The notes below the pieces were generated by a model, which was not told the DNA's origin, did not search any database, and saw only the letters and a list, made by a program, of their open reading frames with translations. Shown here in pieces: positions 11,979-25,429 of a DNA stretch of 64,000 nt. Within the stretch, counting starts at the first letter, position 1. The number at the start of each line of letters is the position of its first letter. The position numbers were made by a program, and so were the translations under genes. This DNA comes from Physcomitrium patens (Eukaryota > Streptophyta > Bryopsida > Funariales > Funariaceae), in assembly GCF_000002425.4 (NCBI RefSeq), contig NC_037264.1:9841211-9905210 (forward strand), in the 5' to 3' direction.

Positions 11979-12244
11979 ATAAATTAAATTTGAAAGTGAA
12001 TTAGATTTTAATATAAGTTAATGATGTAGCAACCAAAGTATAAGTCCAACAACATAAATGGAAGAGAGAAATATGTGGATCAAATCATTTGTTTCTTAAG
12101 TTTGGCTTTTCAATGTTGAGAAGTAATCTAAACAATAAATCCAAAATTCATAAGTGGTTTTTTATGCTTGGTTGAGAGAATGGATATGGTAATACGCCTT
12201 AGTTATATAATTTTACACACCACAAGTGCATACCAAAGCAAAAT
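11139..12244. other. RPN7 leader/promoter region, then AT-rich spacer
   Basis: To about 11550 the DNA is balanced in composition and probably holds the RPN7 leader and promoter. It includes a C10 run followed by A8 at 11178-11196, and a (CGAT)n stretch near 11290. Beyond that is AT-rich spacer with a (TA)n array at 11938-11972, next to the mariner-like fossil. Confidence 0.5.
11938..11972. repeat. (TA)n microsatellite
   Basis: About 17 TA units. It lies some 300 bases before the Tc1/mariner-type fossil. Mariner elements target TA, so a TA array is a plausible landing site, but no terminal repeat is resolved. Confidence 0.9.
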
Positions 12245-13165
12245 TGCTTCATTAAGGTATGTCTCTTAAGCTAAAAGACAACAAATAGAAGTTAGTGGTT
12301 TGGCAAGGGTGAAGAGGGATGAAGATATAAGAAAGATTGCATGAGATTTGCAAGTATCCCAAGATATTATTGTACAACTTTTTGAGCACACTTGAGTAAG
12401 TTGAATAGTAAAAATTGTAATCTTGGTGGTAGACCAAGAATATTCATTTTAGTAGATCAAAGAGCATATATACAAGCAATTACTAATGGTGGCTTTGAGG
12501 CACCTAAAGTAGGCATTTATATGAAAAAGGACCTACATTATTGTATGTGATTCCATTGTAAAAAGGATATTATATCAAACATGCTTAAAATCCAAAGTTA
12601 AGCAAAAGAAACTAAAGCTCATAACTAGTCAAATAATATCAAGATTATAATTTGCAAAATGTTATAAACATTAGACAAACAATGACTGGTCACATTTTAT
12701 ATACTTTGATAAAACAAAAATGAATTGACTTTATCTCTAATGGTAGTAGCTAGTGCTTGATTTGTAATAGAAAGTCTATAAGTATAAGAGATGGTGACGT
12801 TTGGAGGTGGAGTGATGATGTAGAGTTGTATGACCACAAAAGGCCTTAGTATGATAGGCAAAATTGAGAGAACAGCATACTAACATCTTTACAAGAAAGT
12901 TTTAGAATGCAAGTTGATGTATACATTGCATGCATACAATTTGAGTTTTGAAAATGTGATTATTCAACCCTTCAATGATTCAAAGAAAATATCCAAACTT
13001 GTGACTTTGTGGTTGAATTTATAAGAATTTTTCTTCTCAAGTTGCCAATACAATCTCCTAACCTCAATCCAATTAAACATTTATAAACATTTCTCAAATG
13101 TTGTTTGAACCAATTCAAGACCTCTCCAAAAGAAATGTTAGAGTTATAGACTTATATTTAATATT
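12245..13165 (+). pseudogene. Decayed Tc1/mariner-type transposase
   Basis: Plus-strand fragments follow the order of a Tc1/IS630-type DDE transposase. GGRPRIFILVDQRAYIQAI at 12425-12480 matches the G-R-P-R linker and following helix. TFGGGVMM-stop-SCMTTKGL at about 12797-12853, in the same frame, matches the F-G-G-G-S-V-M-V-W-G-C block. IIQPFNDSKKISKLVTLWL at about 12959-13015 matches the second-Asp block (normally Q-D-N-D-P-K-H). SPNLNPIKHL at about 13054-13083, after a frameshift, matches the S-P-D-L-N-P-I-E-H-L-W block. Many stops and at least one frameshift show it is dead. Terminal inverted repeats were not found by eye. Confidence 0.75.
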
Positions 13166-14128
13166 GTTAAACTTCAATCACTCTTGATGAATGTAAGGGA
13201 TTATATAGAAGCATGCAAAAGTGTATTTGAGTCATAATTAGGACTAATGGTAGATGGAAAAACTATTAGATCTACCTTAGATATTGTGATCATAATTGAA
13301 TTTAAGCCCTAGATTCCTGCTTATTTTTTTTCCTTTAATATATGTATAATCGACTTTAGTCATTGTGCAAATATACTCTATCATTACAAGAGCTATCTTC
13401 TCCAATTAATGGTATCATTTTTAGAACATGTGTTTTTCCTACATTGATTTTGAATTAGATCAAACTGAATTCATACTAAGTTCTATGACTATCATTGTAG
13501 GTAAAAGAATTCACAAAATAAGCAAAACTTGTAAGGTAACTTTTTCAGAATGACCATCAGTGATCTGCTGATTAATTTTCCTCATTTGCCCATGAGAACA
13601 AGATAAAAGATAATCTGAAATTAACCTTCGTGTACTGTAAGGTTCAAATTTGGAATAAGTTGGTGAAAACGAGAATCTTTTAAGAAATAACATAAAAGCT
13701 TAGAATCTGTGAGAGTTAGAATAGAAAGAATAACTTTTTGATAAGAAAATGCCAATCCTAGAATGCAGCAATCTCCATATGTAACTGGAGTTATCTATTG
13801 AGCCTAAAAAGCTGCAGGCTTAACTCACAGTCAGTTCAAGAATATGATACCACAGGTCTTATCATCAACAAAAGAGCTTCGAACAAAAGATATCGATTTT
13901 AAAATAAAACCAAATTACAGATGTGCAGCTTTGCACTCTTTCGTACAACCTCCATTCGGAAACACTTCAGAATCTAAGGAAAATATCAAAACTCTCAGCT
14001 TATCTAAAAGGAAGCTGAAAATGAAACAGTGTACTCTCTGCAAAATAACAAAGTATTGACAGGAAGCTGTTACCCCCTCTTCCTTTGGACTTGATATGCC
14101 CGCGTATAGTAATATACACAAGTCTAGA
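13166..14128. other. Intergenic region and 3' end of the NEMP/PNET2 gene
   Basis: AT-rich to about 13500, then more balanced. The last few hundred bases before 14129 are probably 3' UTR of the minus-strand gene. No other coding feature is supported. Confidence 0.5.
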
Positions 14129-17100
14129 CTACAATTTTCTTGAATAATTTCTCAAATGCTCAGAATTCTTTTGTAAGAAAAAATCATCCTCAGGCAAGGA
14201 AGCTGTGGCTTCAATATCCTCCTCTGGTCTCTCCTCCCTGTGTTCAATGGGAGCAATGGAAATACGGTTATTGCTAACTACGTTTGTAGCCCACCATTGC
14301 TGAAAGTCTTTGGATCTGACTAATTCACTAACTGCCTCTCCAGTCATATCAGTGGCCTTGTAATCACTGCCACTCAACGGCTTGCGATCTGGAGTCTTAT
14401 GAAAGGTCGAGTAAACTTCTTTCCGCCGGGGAGGAGACGGAGACGCCAGGTCAGCTACAGGCGCTGCGTTCATCAAATGACGATGACAAAACGTAAGCTA
14501 CGGAGGATGACAACATCGCATACTCTGTTCTAAATAAGTTGATTATTATTATTATTACAATATTATGATAAGGTTCTAGCTTGCAACTCATGGCTGTTAC
14601 TACAGAGACTATGTACATGACTATGACTTTTAATACAATGACTAAGAATTTCCTCTCAAGGGCAATCTCGCCCCATCACTTAAACCACATGAAAATCTTT
14701 GGGTCAAGGATAGTTCCTAATCAGGCAAGTGGTCAAATGTCCCAATAATAGGTCTAAAAAGAATCAAAACACCACCCTCTTTGATATTCAGCACCCACTT
14801 TGGTACCAAATAGCATATACAAGAGAATCTAACCAGCTTGCAATCCCGTTGTACCTATTTGCAATGTTTTGAGGATGGCAATTTTGAATTGCTCATCGTA
14901 CACAGTATATATGCTTCAGAAGACAGTGTTTACCTGCAAAGTGTCTTTTTGACAGAGCACTGACTTGCTCCCACCTCGTCAGGGCCTCCTTCCCGGGAAG
15001 TTTCTGCAGAGAATTTGCCTGAGTTTTAGTCATTGGCATCTTGTTGACACTTCGCTTCGAATGGGATCGAAAGACATCGTGTCTTTGCAGTCTTTGCCGT
15101 CTGTTCTTCCGTAAACACAAGAGGTCAGTGAGAAAACTTCCAATAAATATAGGCTATTGAGCCTGATACCTCTTCCATCATCAGGTAAATACTTAGCACA
15201 TGCCTCCCTTCCAAAAGGCTCCAAAGTTCCAAAATAGACATTTCTAAACTACCTCACCTTTTTAGGTTTCTAGTTTCACAAACAACTATCTACTAGAATG
15301 CAGGAAAATCACCATATTTTAGAGGTGTCCTGCTGCAGAAATTGACGATATTCGGCTAACATTCCTGCACATAGAAAGACTCAACTACAGAAAAATAATC
15401 AGACAGCATATGCATACCAATCGATATTGGTGAAGCTTGGTAAAATAAACTTACTTGAACCAGAATTCTTGTAGCTTTTCTCCTGCCCACGCAAGCACTC
15501 CTTCTGAATTCCAATAGCTACACAACAGCAGAATCGTCAATAGTGATTCCCTTCGGAATACACCATGATGAACAGAGAGTGTAGGAGTAGCATGCTTACT
15601 GGGACCACAGACGCTCAAGACCTTCTGCAACTTCGAGGTTCTCTAGAACGTTGAAGAAGTTCCCTAAAATCCATGTCGCTGCTGATCCTAGTGCAAGTGC
15701 TAATATAGCAAAAACGATGTCGTATGAGGACTGCAACAAACACAATATATTGATATCCTATATTAGCTAACTAACAGCACAGTGAAAAAAATAAAAGATA
15801 ACTATAGATGTGACTACATAACATAGAAGCAACAGGGACAATAACTCATTGACGTAGATTTTTTTTCTTTTTTGATAATTTTTACGTAACGTAATTGATT
15901 TCCGATGATAAAAGAGATAAATCAACCCGAGGGAGCAATTCTGAAATCCTCACAAAATCTACAATGAAGATTTACAAGAATCGTTGAAGAGAAACCTCTT
16001 GTTGGGTGTACTGATATTCTTAAGCCTGAACAATGATTAGGTGAAACTAGCACCTGAAGAAGCATGACACCACCAATGAAACGAATTGCCCACTTCACAA
16101 ATTTAGCAACACCAGTATCAACACTTCCATCTTCAGCAAGTACCACTTTCCGCACTCCCCAGAAGCCAACCCAAGCACCGATGAGAACAACACCAAGAGC
16201 AAGGAATACCGCTATCTGTTCACATTAATCAATCAAAAGTTAACATCCAACATAACAAAGACGTTGTACAGAACATGGAGCGTGGTTGTGAACTCTCACA
16301 AGTCACCTCCTAATTGTGACTGTATCGAAGATTTTCGTAACGAATGAAAGGCTTGTGAACCAACATAGAGCCAAACATTCATAAACTGAGACAAGCTGAG
16401 GGTAAGAAAACCTTCAAAATCAATCACCGTAATTTGAAGGCTTCCAAGACAGCGAAATAGTAGAATTGCGGTTCATATTGTTAAAAGATGGAAATGAGCA
16501 GTCCTTACAGGGTTGTACATATCATCGCTAAGTCCAAACTCCTTGAGAAGGGTGCTGACGAGTACACTGAAATAGTGAATAACTACAGTTCCCATCCCTA
16601 GCTGCAGAACACAAAACCAGTGGAAAAACTCGGCTTACACATTTCTCACAATCAAATAATAGAAAGTTCTGGACGAATATCTAAGTGTAATTTTCGAGAC
16701 TGATTATCCTGGAAGTTCCTTACACAATAAGAACACTTGACTAGGTTAATACAGCTCCGATCATCAGAGAACAAATGCCAAGACATACCAGCGAACCATA
16801 AAGTAGAAGCCAGAGTGAACTCCTGCGCCCAGTTGGTAGCAGCTTCATGCCCTGAGAACGTCACAACCAATACCTTGTGTCAGCGAGTCAAGAGTTACAA
16901 AGCACACTAAGAAAGCAGACATAAATACACAGTAAGATCTGGACCAAATGAGTACCAAATGAACAAAAGGAAATAATACCTGCTTAATATTCCAAGAATT
17001 TCATGACTTAATCCGGCATTATTATCAACATTTTCTCATGCATGCAAATCCACAAAAGATTCTCAAAAAGCTAATGTTACGAAAGGTCTTATTACGTCAT

Positions 17101-18695
17101 AAGGTAGGGCCTTTCAGATTGTACCTGATACAGTAGTACAATGATCACCAAGAAGACGCCCAAGGTCATGGCACTGCTGTAGTAAAATGGCACCCAATCG
17201 CTCACCAAAGGAGCCAACAACATCAACATCATCCCCAAAACCAAAAAAGCAAATCGAAAACCCTGGCTCTCTGCAAAAACGACATAGTAGTTAGACTTCC
17301 GTAGTTAAAAAACAACATCACCATCGGCAAGACCGCATCATGGCATCACAAAACCCTCACAGGAGCTAAAACTCAGATGAAGGTGATATTGATGATTGAT
17401 CCTGAAAGCATATCCATATGATTAAAGATTAAACTTGCATGAAGAAATCTAACACTAATAAGAAAAAGAGCGCAGCACTGAAATCAAGCCTAAAATTTCA
17501 TTGCTAAGGATATACAACCGTCAACTAAGCGTACCTTCTTCGGCGGATATACTCAGGGAAACATCTGTATGAGAATCGGTCAATCGAAGATCGACATACT
17601 TGGTCTCAAAAGGAGACGCAGCTCCAGACCAGGAACCCTTCTCAAGAGCTCGCCAGCTCTCCCTTGAGCACTGCGCCACTTCCATCGACCCATTCCTGCA
17701 GATGATACATCATCGTGATCACTTCATAAAGCTGCAAAATAATAACGTTTCGCATGCAAGGAAGAAAAAACATTATAGACAACAGCATACAAAAGAACAG
17801 TACATATATGATGTAAAATCACATGTATTCTCCAAAAGAACGCAACGAAGGTAATAGTGCCGTAAATAAGAGTCTGAGAGAATTTTAAAGGCATCAACAA
17901 AGTAAATGAGAATATGCAGAAGTGTCCAGGTCTGCGACAAACACTTTTCGCAGGGATCATCTTTTTCCAGAACCATCCGAATAGCAAGTATTTGGACTCA
18001 CCGATGCATGCACACCTCAACTTTAGGAGGAGCTGGCCTGTACGCAGGAGTAGCTTCAGACTGCACCTTGACTCGTGTGATAACTGCAAATTTTTCGATA
18101 TTTGAAAACCGAGGGATGCCATGAATTCGAACTCGCATGCACGCCACAAGATTCCCCGGTTTCACTCCCGGTGAAGTTTCCACAAAGACGCCATCAGCCA
18201 AAGGGTGTAACGTGATGGATTGGCCTGCTGAGACATCTGCCATGAATAAAACCACTTGTTGGTAACGGTGCAGAACAGCAAGAAACCTTACCAGAATTAT
18301 CGTTGTGAATTAAGCTTCTTTCTTCTTCTTTTTTTCCATTCATCATAAGTCGTACCTAAACCCCCCTCAATGCCAAAATGCAACAAAATTCTCAGCAATT
18401 GACGAAAACCGCTCCAAACACTAAGACTTTTGTCCGTCCAGTCATCATTCCTAAACCCTAAAACTTAAAACGCTCAAAACTGATTTAAATTCTCTAGCCT
18501 GAGTCTCTCTGTCCACGAAATACCCACAAACTCTGAAGTTCAACCCACCTCACCCAAGTCCACCTGCCACATTATCATACCTGGGAAAGGATTAACTCCG
18601 AGCCTGTTACTCGCCACAACGGCTCTCCCCAATACTTGCATCAGCAACGCCACCACCAGCGCCCATACAAACGGGCCCCAAAGGACGACCTTCAT
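14129..18695 (-). CDS. PNET2: NEMP/PNET2-type nuclear envelope membrane protein
   Basis: Eleven coding exons, all in phase: 18581-18695, 18002-18236, 17535-17695, 17125-17270, 16789-16851, 16509-16601, 16054-16215, 15600-15730, 15455-15517, 14934-15100 and 14129-14463; 556 aa in all. Residues 1-28 form a signal peptide (MKVVLWGPFVWALVVALLMQ, then AVVA). The luminal domain follows, with the conserved PPKVEVCMHRNGS and EKGSWSGAASPFETKYVDLR. About five to six membrane segments follow (FAFLVLGMMLMLLAPLVSDW; SAMTLGVFLVIIVLLYQ; GMKLLPTGRRSS; AVFLALGVVLIGAWVGFW). The tail carries KEVYSTFHKTPDRKP near residue 460. This is the NEMP (DUF2215) layout. Arabidopsis PNET2 proteins sit in the inner nuclear membrane and bind chromatin; that role here is by homology. 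The exon 10 acceptor (cag at 15103-15101) was chosen by phase. Confidence 0.9.
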
Positions 18696-19330
18696 GCTTG
18701 CCGCCCTTCTCCGCTCCAATCAACTCCTCAATAATCCAAACGATCAATTCCTCCTCCCTCTCATACAACCAGCCCTTCCTCCCACTCCACCTCCTCCTAT
18801 ACCTCCTCCTATACCTCCTCCGTCACTGCAAAACAAAACAAAGCGAAACACCACAATAAGAAAGTAACCAAAAAAAAAAGTACACAATGCGCAACACAAC
18901 TATTTCTTTGAAAAAGTGAGTGAACAAACAGGTGGCACTGACGACGACGACGATCTGCAACTAGGGGACGATTGTTCAAAATCCATCAAAAGTGCCCGAG
19001 TCAGTCCCAACCCAATTCAGCGACACGACGAAGAATAATACTTGAGTATCACGATGCAGGAAGGAGGGATGGACACAGATTGATCTAAAGATGTGTGAAA
19101 CAGAGAGGAAAAGAGAGAAAGAAAGAAAGAAAGGGCAGATTGAACACGACGACGACGACGACAACGACGGAGCTACACCTCTCTCTCCCTGATGGGGCTG
19201 AGCAATCGCCGACTCTCTCAGTTCCTAGTTACAAACTGTGTTTGTATTTTCTTCCTAAAATTTATCCCACAACGCAAATTAAGAAACTAAGAGGAAATCA
19301 TAAAGCTCTTTAAATTTTAAGGAGAACGTG
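18696..19330. promoter_or_regulatory. Upstream region of the NEMP/PNET2 gene
   Basis: Balanced composition with (CCTCCTATA)n-like repeats at 18785-18830 and GAC/GAA trinucleotide runs at 18940-18955, 19110-19135 and 19148-19170. CT/GA-rich microsatellites like these are typical of plant leaders and core promoters. Transcription start unknown. Confidence 0.45.
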
Positions 19331-20795
19331 CGACGCGCGAAGCGAGGATCACGACACATGCTTTCCTCCGTCGTCGGGCTACTCCAAAAACTTCTACGTC
19401 GTCGTCGTTTTTGCTATGCCGCTCTTTCAAAGTCGTGAGTGCGTGCGTGAGTGCATGTTGTTGTAGTTGTTGGAGCCTTCTTTCCAAGATGTGGTCCCAC
19501 GAACAGAGTTATTGTGTGCATGTATGTATGTATAAATGTTTTTCTTTGTCAATTTCCAATAATAGAAAGTGAAATTTGTTAAGAGAATTCTAGTTGCCAA
19601 TTGTTTGTTTAGTTATTTACATAAATCAATTTATAAAATTCCCAATAATTTAAATATATGCACCACATCTATTATTGTCGCTAAATATTTCTTTAATATT
19701 CAACATAAGACATATGTAACATTAATTCAAAGAATTGCATGTTCTTTTAATTAAGTTTGCTGATTGTTTCTTCAAAATTCGAATTAGAGACATTAACTGG
19801 TCCAAAATCTTGTGATATTTTAGACAGAGCATGCAATTCTTGAATTTCATATTGCATATATTTTATGTTGTTAAATGTACAGAAATGTATTTGATTCTAT
19901 AGTCATCTTAAATTCATGATAATCATGTTGACAAATTAAAAGGATCCATCACCACAACTTTTATTATTTAAATATTTCAGATTTATATTAAAATTATGAA
20001 TTGTATTTACAACTAACAAAATCACTAATGATTTAAGTCTTCAATTCTTTCTTGGTCCTTTTTTTCAAAATAATGGTGGAAGAGTTTATATAAAAAAAAT
20101 TACCTCCAGTAATAAGCATAATTACCATACTTTTTAATAAAATTTACAATATAAGAGTAGAATATATTGCAAATAAATTTTTATATAAAATATTTGAACA
20201 GAAAAATCCATTTTTCATAAAAGAAGAGAAAAACAGATAGAACATAAAAGATAATGTATTAAAATATCATCTTACAAACACAATAGCTTGCTTTATCGAT
20301 AAGTCTTGGGCAAACTAAAGATTTTTGTAATCAATTTTTTTTAAAATTTTTTTATACAAAACCGTTCTATTAATACACATATGTTCTATTATAACACAGT
20401 TATGATTAGAACCAACTCTTTTTAAATTGCTTTTTTAAGACATCTTTTAGTCTAAGTAAATTCTTTCACTTCGGCTCTTTGAATTATAATAATGATTTTT
20501 GCTTAAATATCTATATTTTGGTACAAAAATAATTTATACATATTCATCTACTAATTTCTCCATCTACAATAATATATATATAATTATCTTAATAAATTTG
20601 TACATGGTTATGAAATAATAAAAAATTCACAAACAGTTAGTAAATAAAACTTAATTAACATTTAAGCTCTGGAATATTAAATCAAATTTATTGTTATATT
20701 AATTGGAGTACAAATGATTAAAAATAATAACACAAGTATTATAAAATAATATATTCTAATCTTCAAACAATTATTTGAAGTTTTGAAACACAATC

Positions 20796-20837
<42 letters not shown>

Positions 20838-22149
20838 CTTATTTAAATACATATCTAATTATTTTAATTTTAAATTGTGTTTTTTTTAAATCATATTTAT
20901 TGAGATCTTCAATCATGCTTGTCTTACAACTTCCTAATCACATAAAAATCCTTAGGTATTTATTTTAAATTTTTAAAGAAGTTTTAGAGATTTTTTAAAA
21001 AATTGGAATTCAAAAAGTCCTAAATGGTACTCAAGATTGTAGATTGTTGCATGTTTGTGACAATTTTTAGATGGAAGAATTAAATTTTGTGATTTGCATT
21101 GATGGAAATAAAATGCATAAGTGGTATTCTAATTCTTATTTTAGACAATATAAATTTGTATTATACTTGTAAAACATAAATTAAATTTTGATAAAAAAAA
21201 AAAAAAAAAAAAACTTTCATAGAAAGTTGTTTTTATTAACTTAGATGATAAGTCTTCATGCAAAGTCCTTATGCAAAGTTCTCATTGGAAAAATTTGGAC
21301 AACAATTTATTACACGATTATACAATTTTTTACTTAACAAAAATCAGCTTAGGCAGAAACAACCAATGATCACTCTTCAATCTCTCCTTTCTCCTCTTCT
21401 TTCTTGGGTCTAATCTAGAATACTTCTACAAGAAGTATTAAAATTTTAGATTAATTTACATTCTTTTTAGTGTAATTAATCCTTGTTTACTCATTTACAT
21501 TTACTGCATGACCACAGAGCATGAATTACTTGAATCGAATCTTGACTTGGGCATTGAAATTTTTAAGTGTGTCGAATTACTTTTTAAACTTAGCAGTTTA
21601 GACCATATTAAAATGTCTAATTAAGCTTGCGTGAAGCAGTCTTCCGGTGCCATTCCAATTCCATTACAAAATTTCAAAACTACACTTCCAATACTGTAGT
21701 ATTTGACCAAACCTATTCTGAGTTCCGTACATAAAAGCATCAACTAATCAGAAAACGAACACTTAATGGTAACCAAGCCAGTTGAACAAAATAAAATTTA
21801 GTATCAAGAAATAATTTCACATCCACTTTGAAAATCTAATCGTATTGCAATAATAACGAATGCATGATTTGAGCAGCTTTTTAGATCTGCCACTTTCAGA
21901 GTGTATGTACATATATGCCATATAAAAGAATCTGTACACCAGCATTGCTGCAGTATGCTGGAAAGTAACCATTGCACAAACATCCTCCTTAATCTTGTCT
22001 AGGTTCAAACGTTATCGCAAAATCTACAAAATTAATCGTATTCGCTCTCTTATAACTTAAAAGTGAGTCATAAGATTGTTATGCGGCCTGCATAATTGTT
22101 CGGGCCACGAAGGCTAGAAATGGTCAGAATGCTGCAAAATTATACCCAT
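19331..22149. other. AT-rich intergenic DNA
   Basis: No gene is seen from about 19330 to 21600. It holds a (TA)n array at 20799-20835 and an A21 run at about 21191-21213. The 21600-22149 part is probably the 3' UTR and flank of the minus-strand SirB1-like gene. Confidence 0.6.
20799..20835. repeat. (TA)n microsatellite
   Basis: About 18 uninterrupted TA units in AT-rich spacer. Confidence 0.9.
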
Positions 22150-25100
22150 CTATACGAATGCTGAAGGAGAACTTGAGGAACTGAAAATATTCCAAGTAGA
22201 CTCCATCCGCATCAAATGTAGACGCTCCACAAATGGCTGCAAAAGCTCTTCCTCAGGCAGCGGAGCTAGTGCCATGCATATACTCAATTCCAGTACGGCC
22301 TCATCATATCGTCTGAAATAAAGAATAAACATCAATACTTATATGAACGAATGAGTATGTCCAAATAGCCATTCAGGAATGAGAACAGCAGATCAATTGC
22401 TTGATCTTAAAATAGAGACATGGGACGCAATTCATTAGAACACTCAGTTTACTTATTTTAATATTTCAAACTTGATAATCATTGCATTAGGAACAAACAA
22501 TTTCATAAAATGTGTTGAATGTTAGTACCGGCTGTGATATAAAACCATGCCATATTCTTTCCGTAAAGCCCAGTTTCTAGGCTCCAAATGAACCAATCGC
22601 TCTAATGCCATCACAGTCAATCTGCACAGAGTGTAAGAATCAGTATGAAGAATAATCTGCAGTTACTGCAATTCTTCGATAACCTTACATAATAAGCTAA
22701 AAATGCAATTTTACGGTGCCACACTTAACCAGACTTTAATCAAAATTTGAAGAGTCCATTACCTAAGATCCTCAGGTCGAAGCATAGCTCCAACTGGAAG
22801 CCCTGCGTTGTTAATTGCCCAGCTCGACCTAGACATGTATGGCTGCAGTGCCAAATCAGGAGTCAGACCTGGTCTCGACTTGACTGCCCTCCTCCAGTAC
22901 ACATTCTGCAATAAATAGAATTGGTCAAGAGAAAATCCACAAACGGAGTACTTGACCAGCATTCACCAGAGCATTTGAGAGAATGCCGAATCCAGAAACT
23001 GCTGTACAAACCAACTGAGACACATCAAAAAAGTTTGCGGATGAAGCCATTGTTTTGAGATATTGAACTAAATAACTCGACACAACCGGCAGTAATTGAT
23101 ATTTTTCTACTTACTTTCAAGCTCTTTAGAATCAAGCCGAGGATGTCCCTGTTGGATTTAGATTCCAAAGTTCGAACAACCGAAATGTCCAACACACGTC
23201 CAACGGTGGAGGAGATAGAATTTTGTTGTGACGAGGTTGATGATCGCCACTGTGAAAAATCTTCAATCATCCAACTTTTCCCGCCTTTGCAAGGCTCAAA
23301 TACCATCTGCTCATGATAACAGAACAAGTACAGAAATGAGCACATCTACATACTGCACTTATCCGTGCAGCTGTCAGTCAGTCACATGACGACAGGCTAT
23401 ACCCTTGCATCCAGGAGGAAATGCATAGTAAATGAGGATCACGATAAATTCCTCATTCAAAGGGTTTAGACCTGTGCAGAATCATCGAGAAGAGGCCAGA
23501 CAAGAAAGGACTCGTCCACGGCCGCTCCTTCCATCTTCACACCTAATCTCCTGCAGACCTCCATGTAGATTATGCCCAAAAGCACCCCTGCAGCAGAATT
23601 GAAATGTAGACAAACTGAGTTTGTTTTCGAAAAATTTATCAACTCATAAGACGAGGTTGAGCAATCGTAAAACCTGCTGAACTCTCATAGAAGACAAACG
23701 CACCTGTGCCCGATCCAAAAGCCAACGCATGATCCATGTATGATTGAAAGGGATCATTGGATGAAGATGCCCGACTGAAATCCAACACCTTGTACAGCAC
23801 GCCGTTGACTGCCTTCAAAATTTGCAGCGGCCGCCATCTATGTCTGTCACCATCTAGATGATTTTCTACTTCAGCTACAAGTGCATCGATTTTCTCCATC
23901 CATCCACCAATACTCAAATCTCCTACCATGATATCTTTGGGATCGACGTTCCCTCTTGCCCTTGATGACGACGAGGAGACAAGAGGGTGGGAAATCTCGT
24001 TTTGAACAGCAAGATTGTCCTTCTCTCTATTCAAAGATATGAAGGCCTGGTCCTCGGCTGAAATCAGCAGAGCACCCTGCAGAAGGTAGAAAAAAATTAG
24101 ATTCTAGCACGACATGGTCAATTGTGGCAGTCAAAACAAATATGTAAGTCCTCTCATCGTAAAAATCTTCCATATGTGGCCAGAAACACCATCGTTTAGA
24201 GCCGTCATTGACCTCTTTGCCAAGAGTTCTTGATATGAATCCTTTCCTGTGAGGCAAAGGCTAATGATGTTAGATTGAGTATGGAAGACCTATGTTTAGA
24301 TGGAATAATAACTATTTTGGTTCGTTTTCAGTAACTCGGAATCTCTTAGTTTGTAGAGTGGAAAACACCTATAATACTGGCTACAGATAGCACTACTATT
24401 CACACACATATGTACATGCGTACAGTATGTGTGTGAAATTATATGTCATACAGATTAGAATGGACCTTGTTGTCCCGAAAATATAGGAGGAAAAAGAAAA
24501 AGAAAAAGAAGATCCACTGTAGTCGTGTAAATTTAGTCATAATATCTGCTTTGCTGTGAAGGTATTCACGTTTGAAGGTTGGTATGTCACTAACGACTCA
24601 TTCATCTCTTCTCCACTGAAGCCTGGCACCACAGGTTTGTCTGTTATATCTCTTCGATAAAAGGTCGTCGACTCAACCTCCTATCAATCGTAGAACACGT
24701 CCGGTAAATTCTAAATAAGTTAGAAGAGCACCTTGACGAGAGAGACGGCGTCATCACACTTGTGCGCGCTTACTTCCTTGTAGAAGGCCTGTCTAGCGAA
24801 CATCGTCACCTGACAAATTCAATGTAACGACCCCGCTGTTAATATACCACTCTAGTGAATATAATTCTCATTAAGTCCTTCAGATCTAAATCAAATGCAA
24901 TTATATGATTATGCTGGTCTCAGTAACCCATGATCTGGACACGTACAATTGCACTGAACAAGGTGCACTCAACAGCTTCTGTTCAAGAATGGATTATAAT
25001 AGTAACAGCGTAACACTACCTCATTCTCGTTACGATCCTTAGCAGAAGCAGAGCGCGTCTTGTCGCCGAGGCATGAATTCTCCGAACAGCACACAAACTT

Positions 25101-25429
25101 CTTGTGAAGAGCACTCTTTCCAGGTGTTTCGAAATGCCTTCCTTGGACAGTTCTGGTAAAGAAACAGGTAATCGTCAGGCCTTTACTGCAAGAAATGCAG
25201 GGCCATTTCAAACAACTGAAGTCATTCTCGAACGACATGAATCAGCTTTTCGTATCCATTTTGCAAACAACAAGACACTTAAAATCTACGCCGAAACCAT
25301 GTAGACTTACGAAATTGCAGTAGGAATTCCAGGTCTTCGTATGCTTAAACCACGCTGATGAGAGACAATTCCAACCGGAGTAGCCTCAATGGGCATTTTC
25401 CCAGTCAAAACGGCTGTAGCGATCGTCAT
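22150..25429 (-). CDS. SirB1/Transglut_core2-like protein with C-terminal TPR-like part, probably plastid-targeted
   Basis: Nine coding exons in phase: 25311-25429, 25020-25152, 24732-24809, 23704-24076, 23472-23587, 23115-23306, 22763-22905, 22529-22621 and 22150-22312; 469 aa. The first ~60 residues are Ser/Thr/Arg-rich and low in acidic residues, as in chloroplast transit peptides. ALLISAEDQAFISLNRE (from 112), LQILKAVNGVLYKVLDF (about 193) and GTGVLLGIIYMEVCRRLGVK (about 233) follow the order of the SirB1 N-terminal transglutaminase-like domain. The usual P-G-H-F-L-V block reads VDESFLV, so the histidine is missing and a non-catalytic role is likely. Residues 385-440 (LTVMALERLVHLEPRNWALR, then YGMVLYHSRRYDEAVLELS) are TPR-like. 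The biochemical function of the plant family is unknown to me. Confidence 0.85.

Noticed and set aside
15318..15350. Candidate exon of the NEMP/PNET2 gene
   Set aside because: In the phase set by the preceding exon it runs into a stop after about 15 codons, while joining to 15100 keeps the frame to the end.
23385..23465. Open frame reading NEEFIVILIYYAFPPGCKG on the minus strand
   Set aside because: It lies inside the intron between exons ending at 23472 and starting at 23306; those exons join in phase without it.
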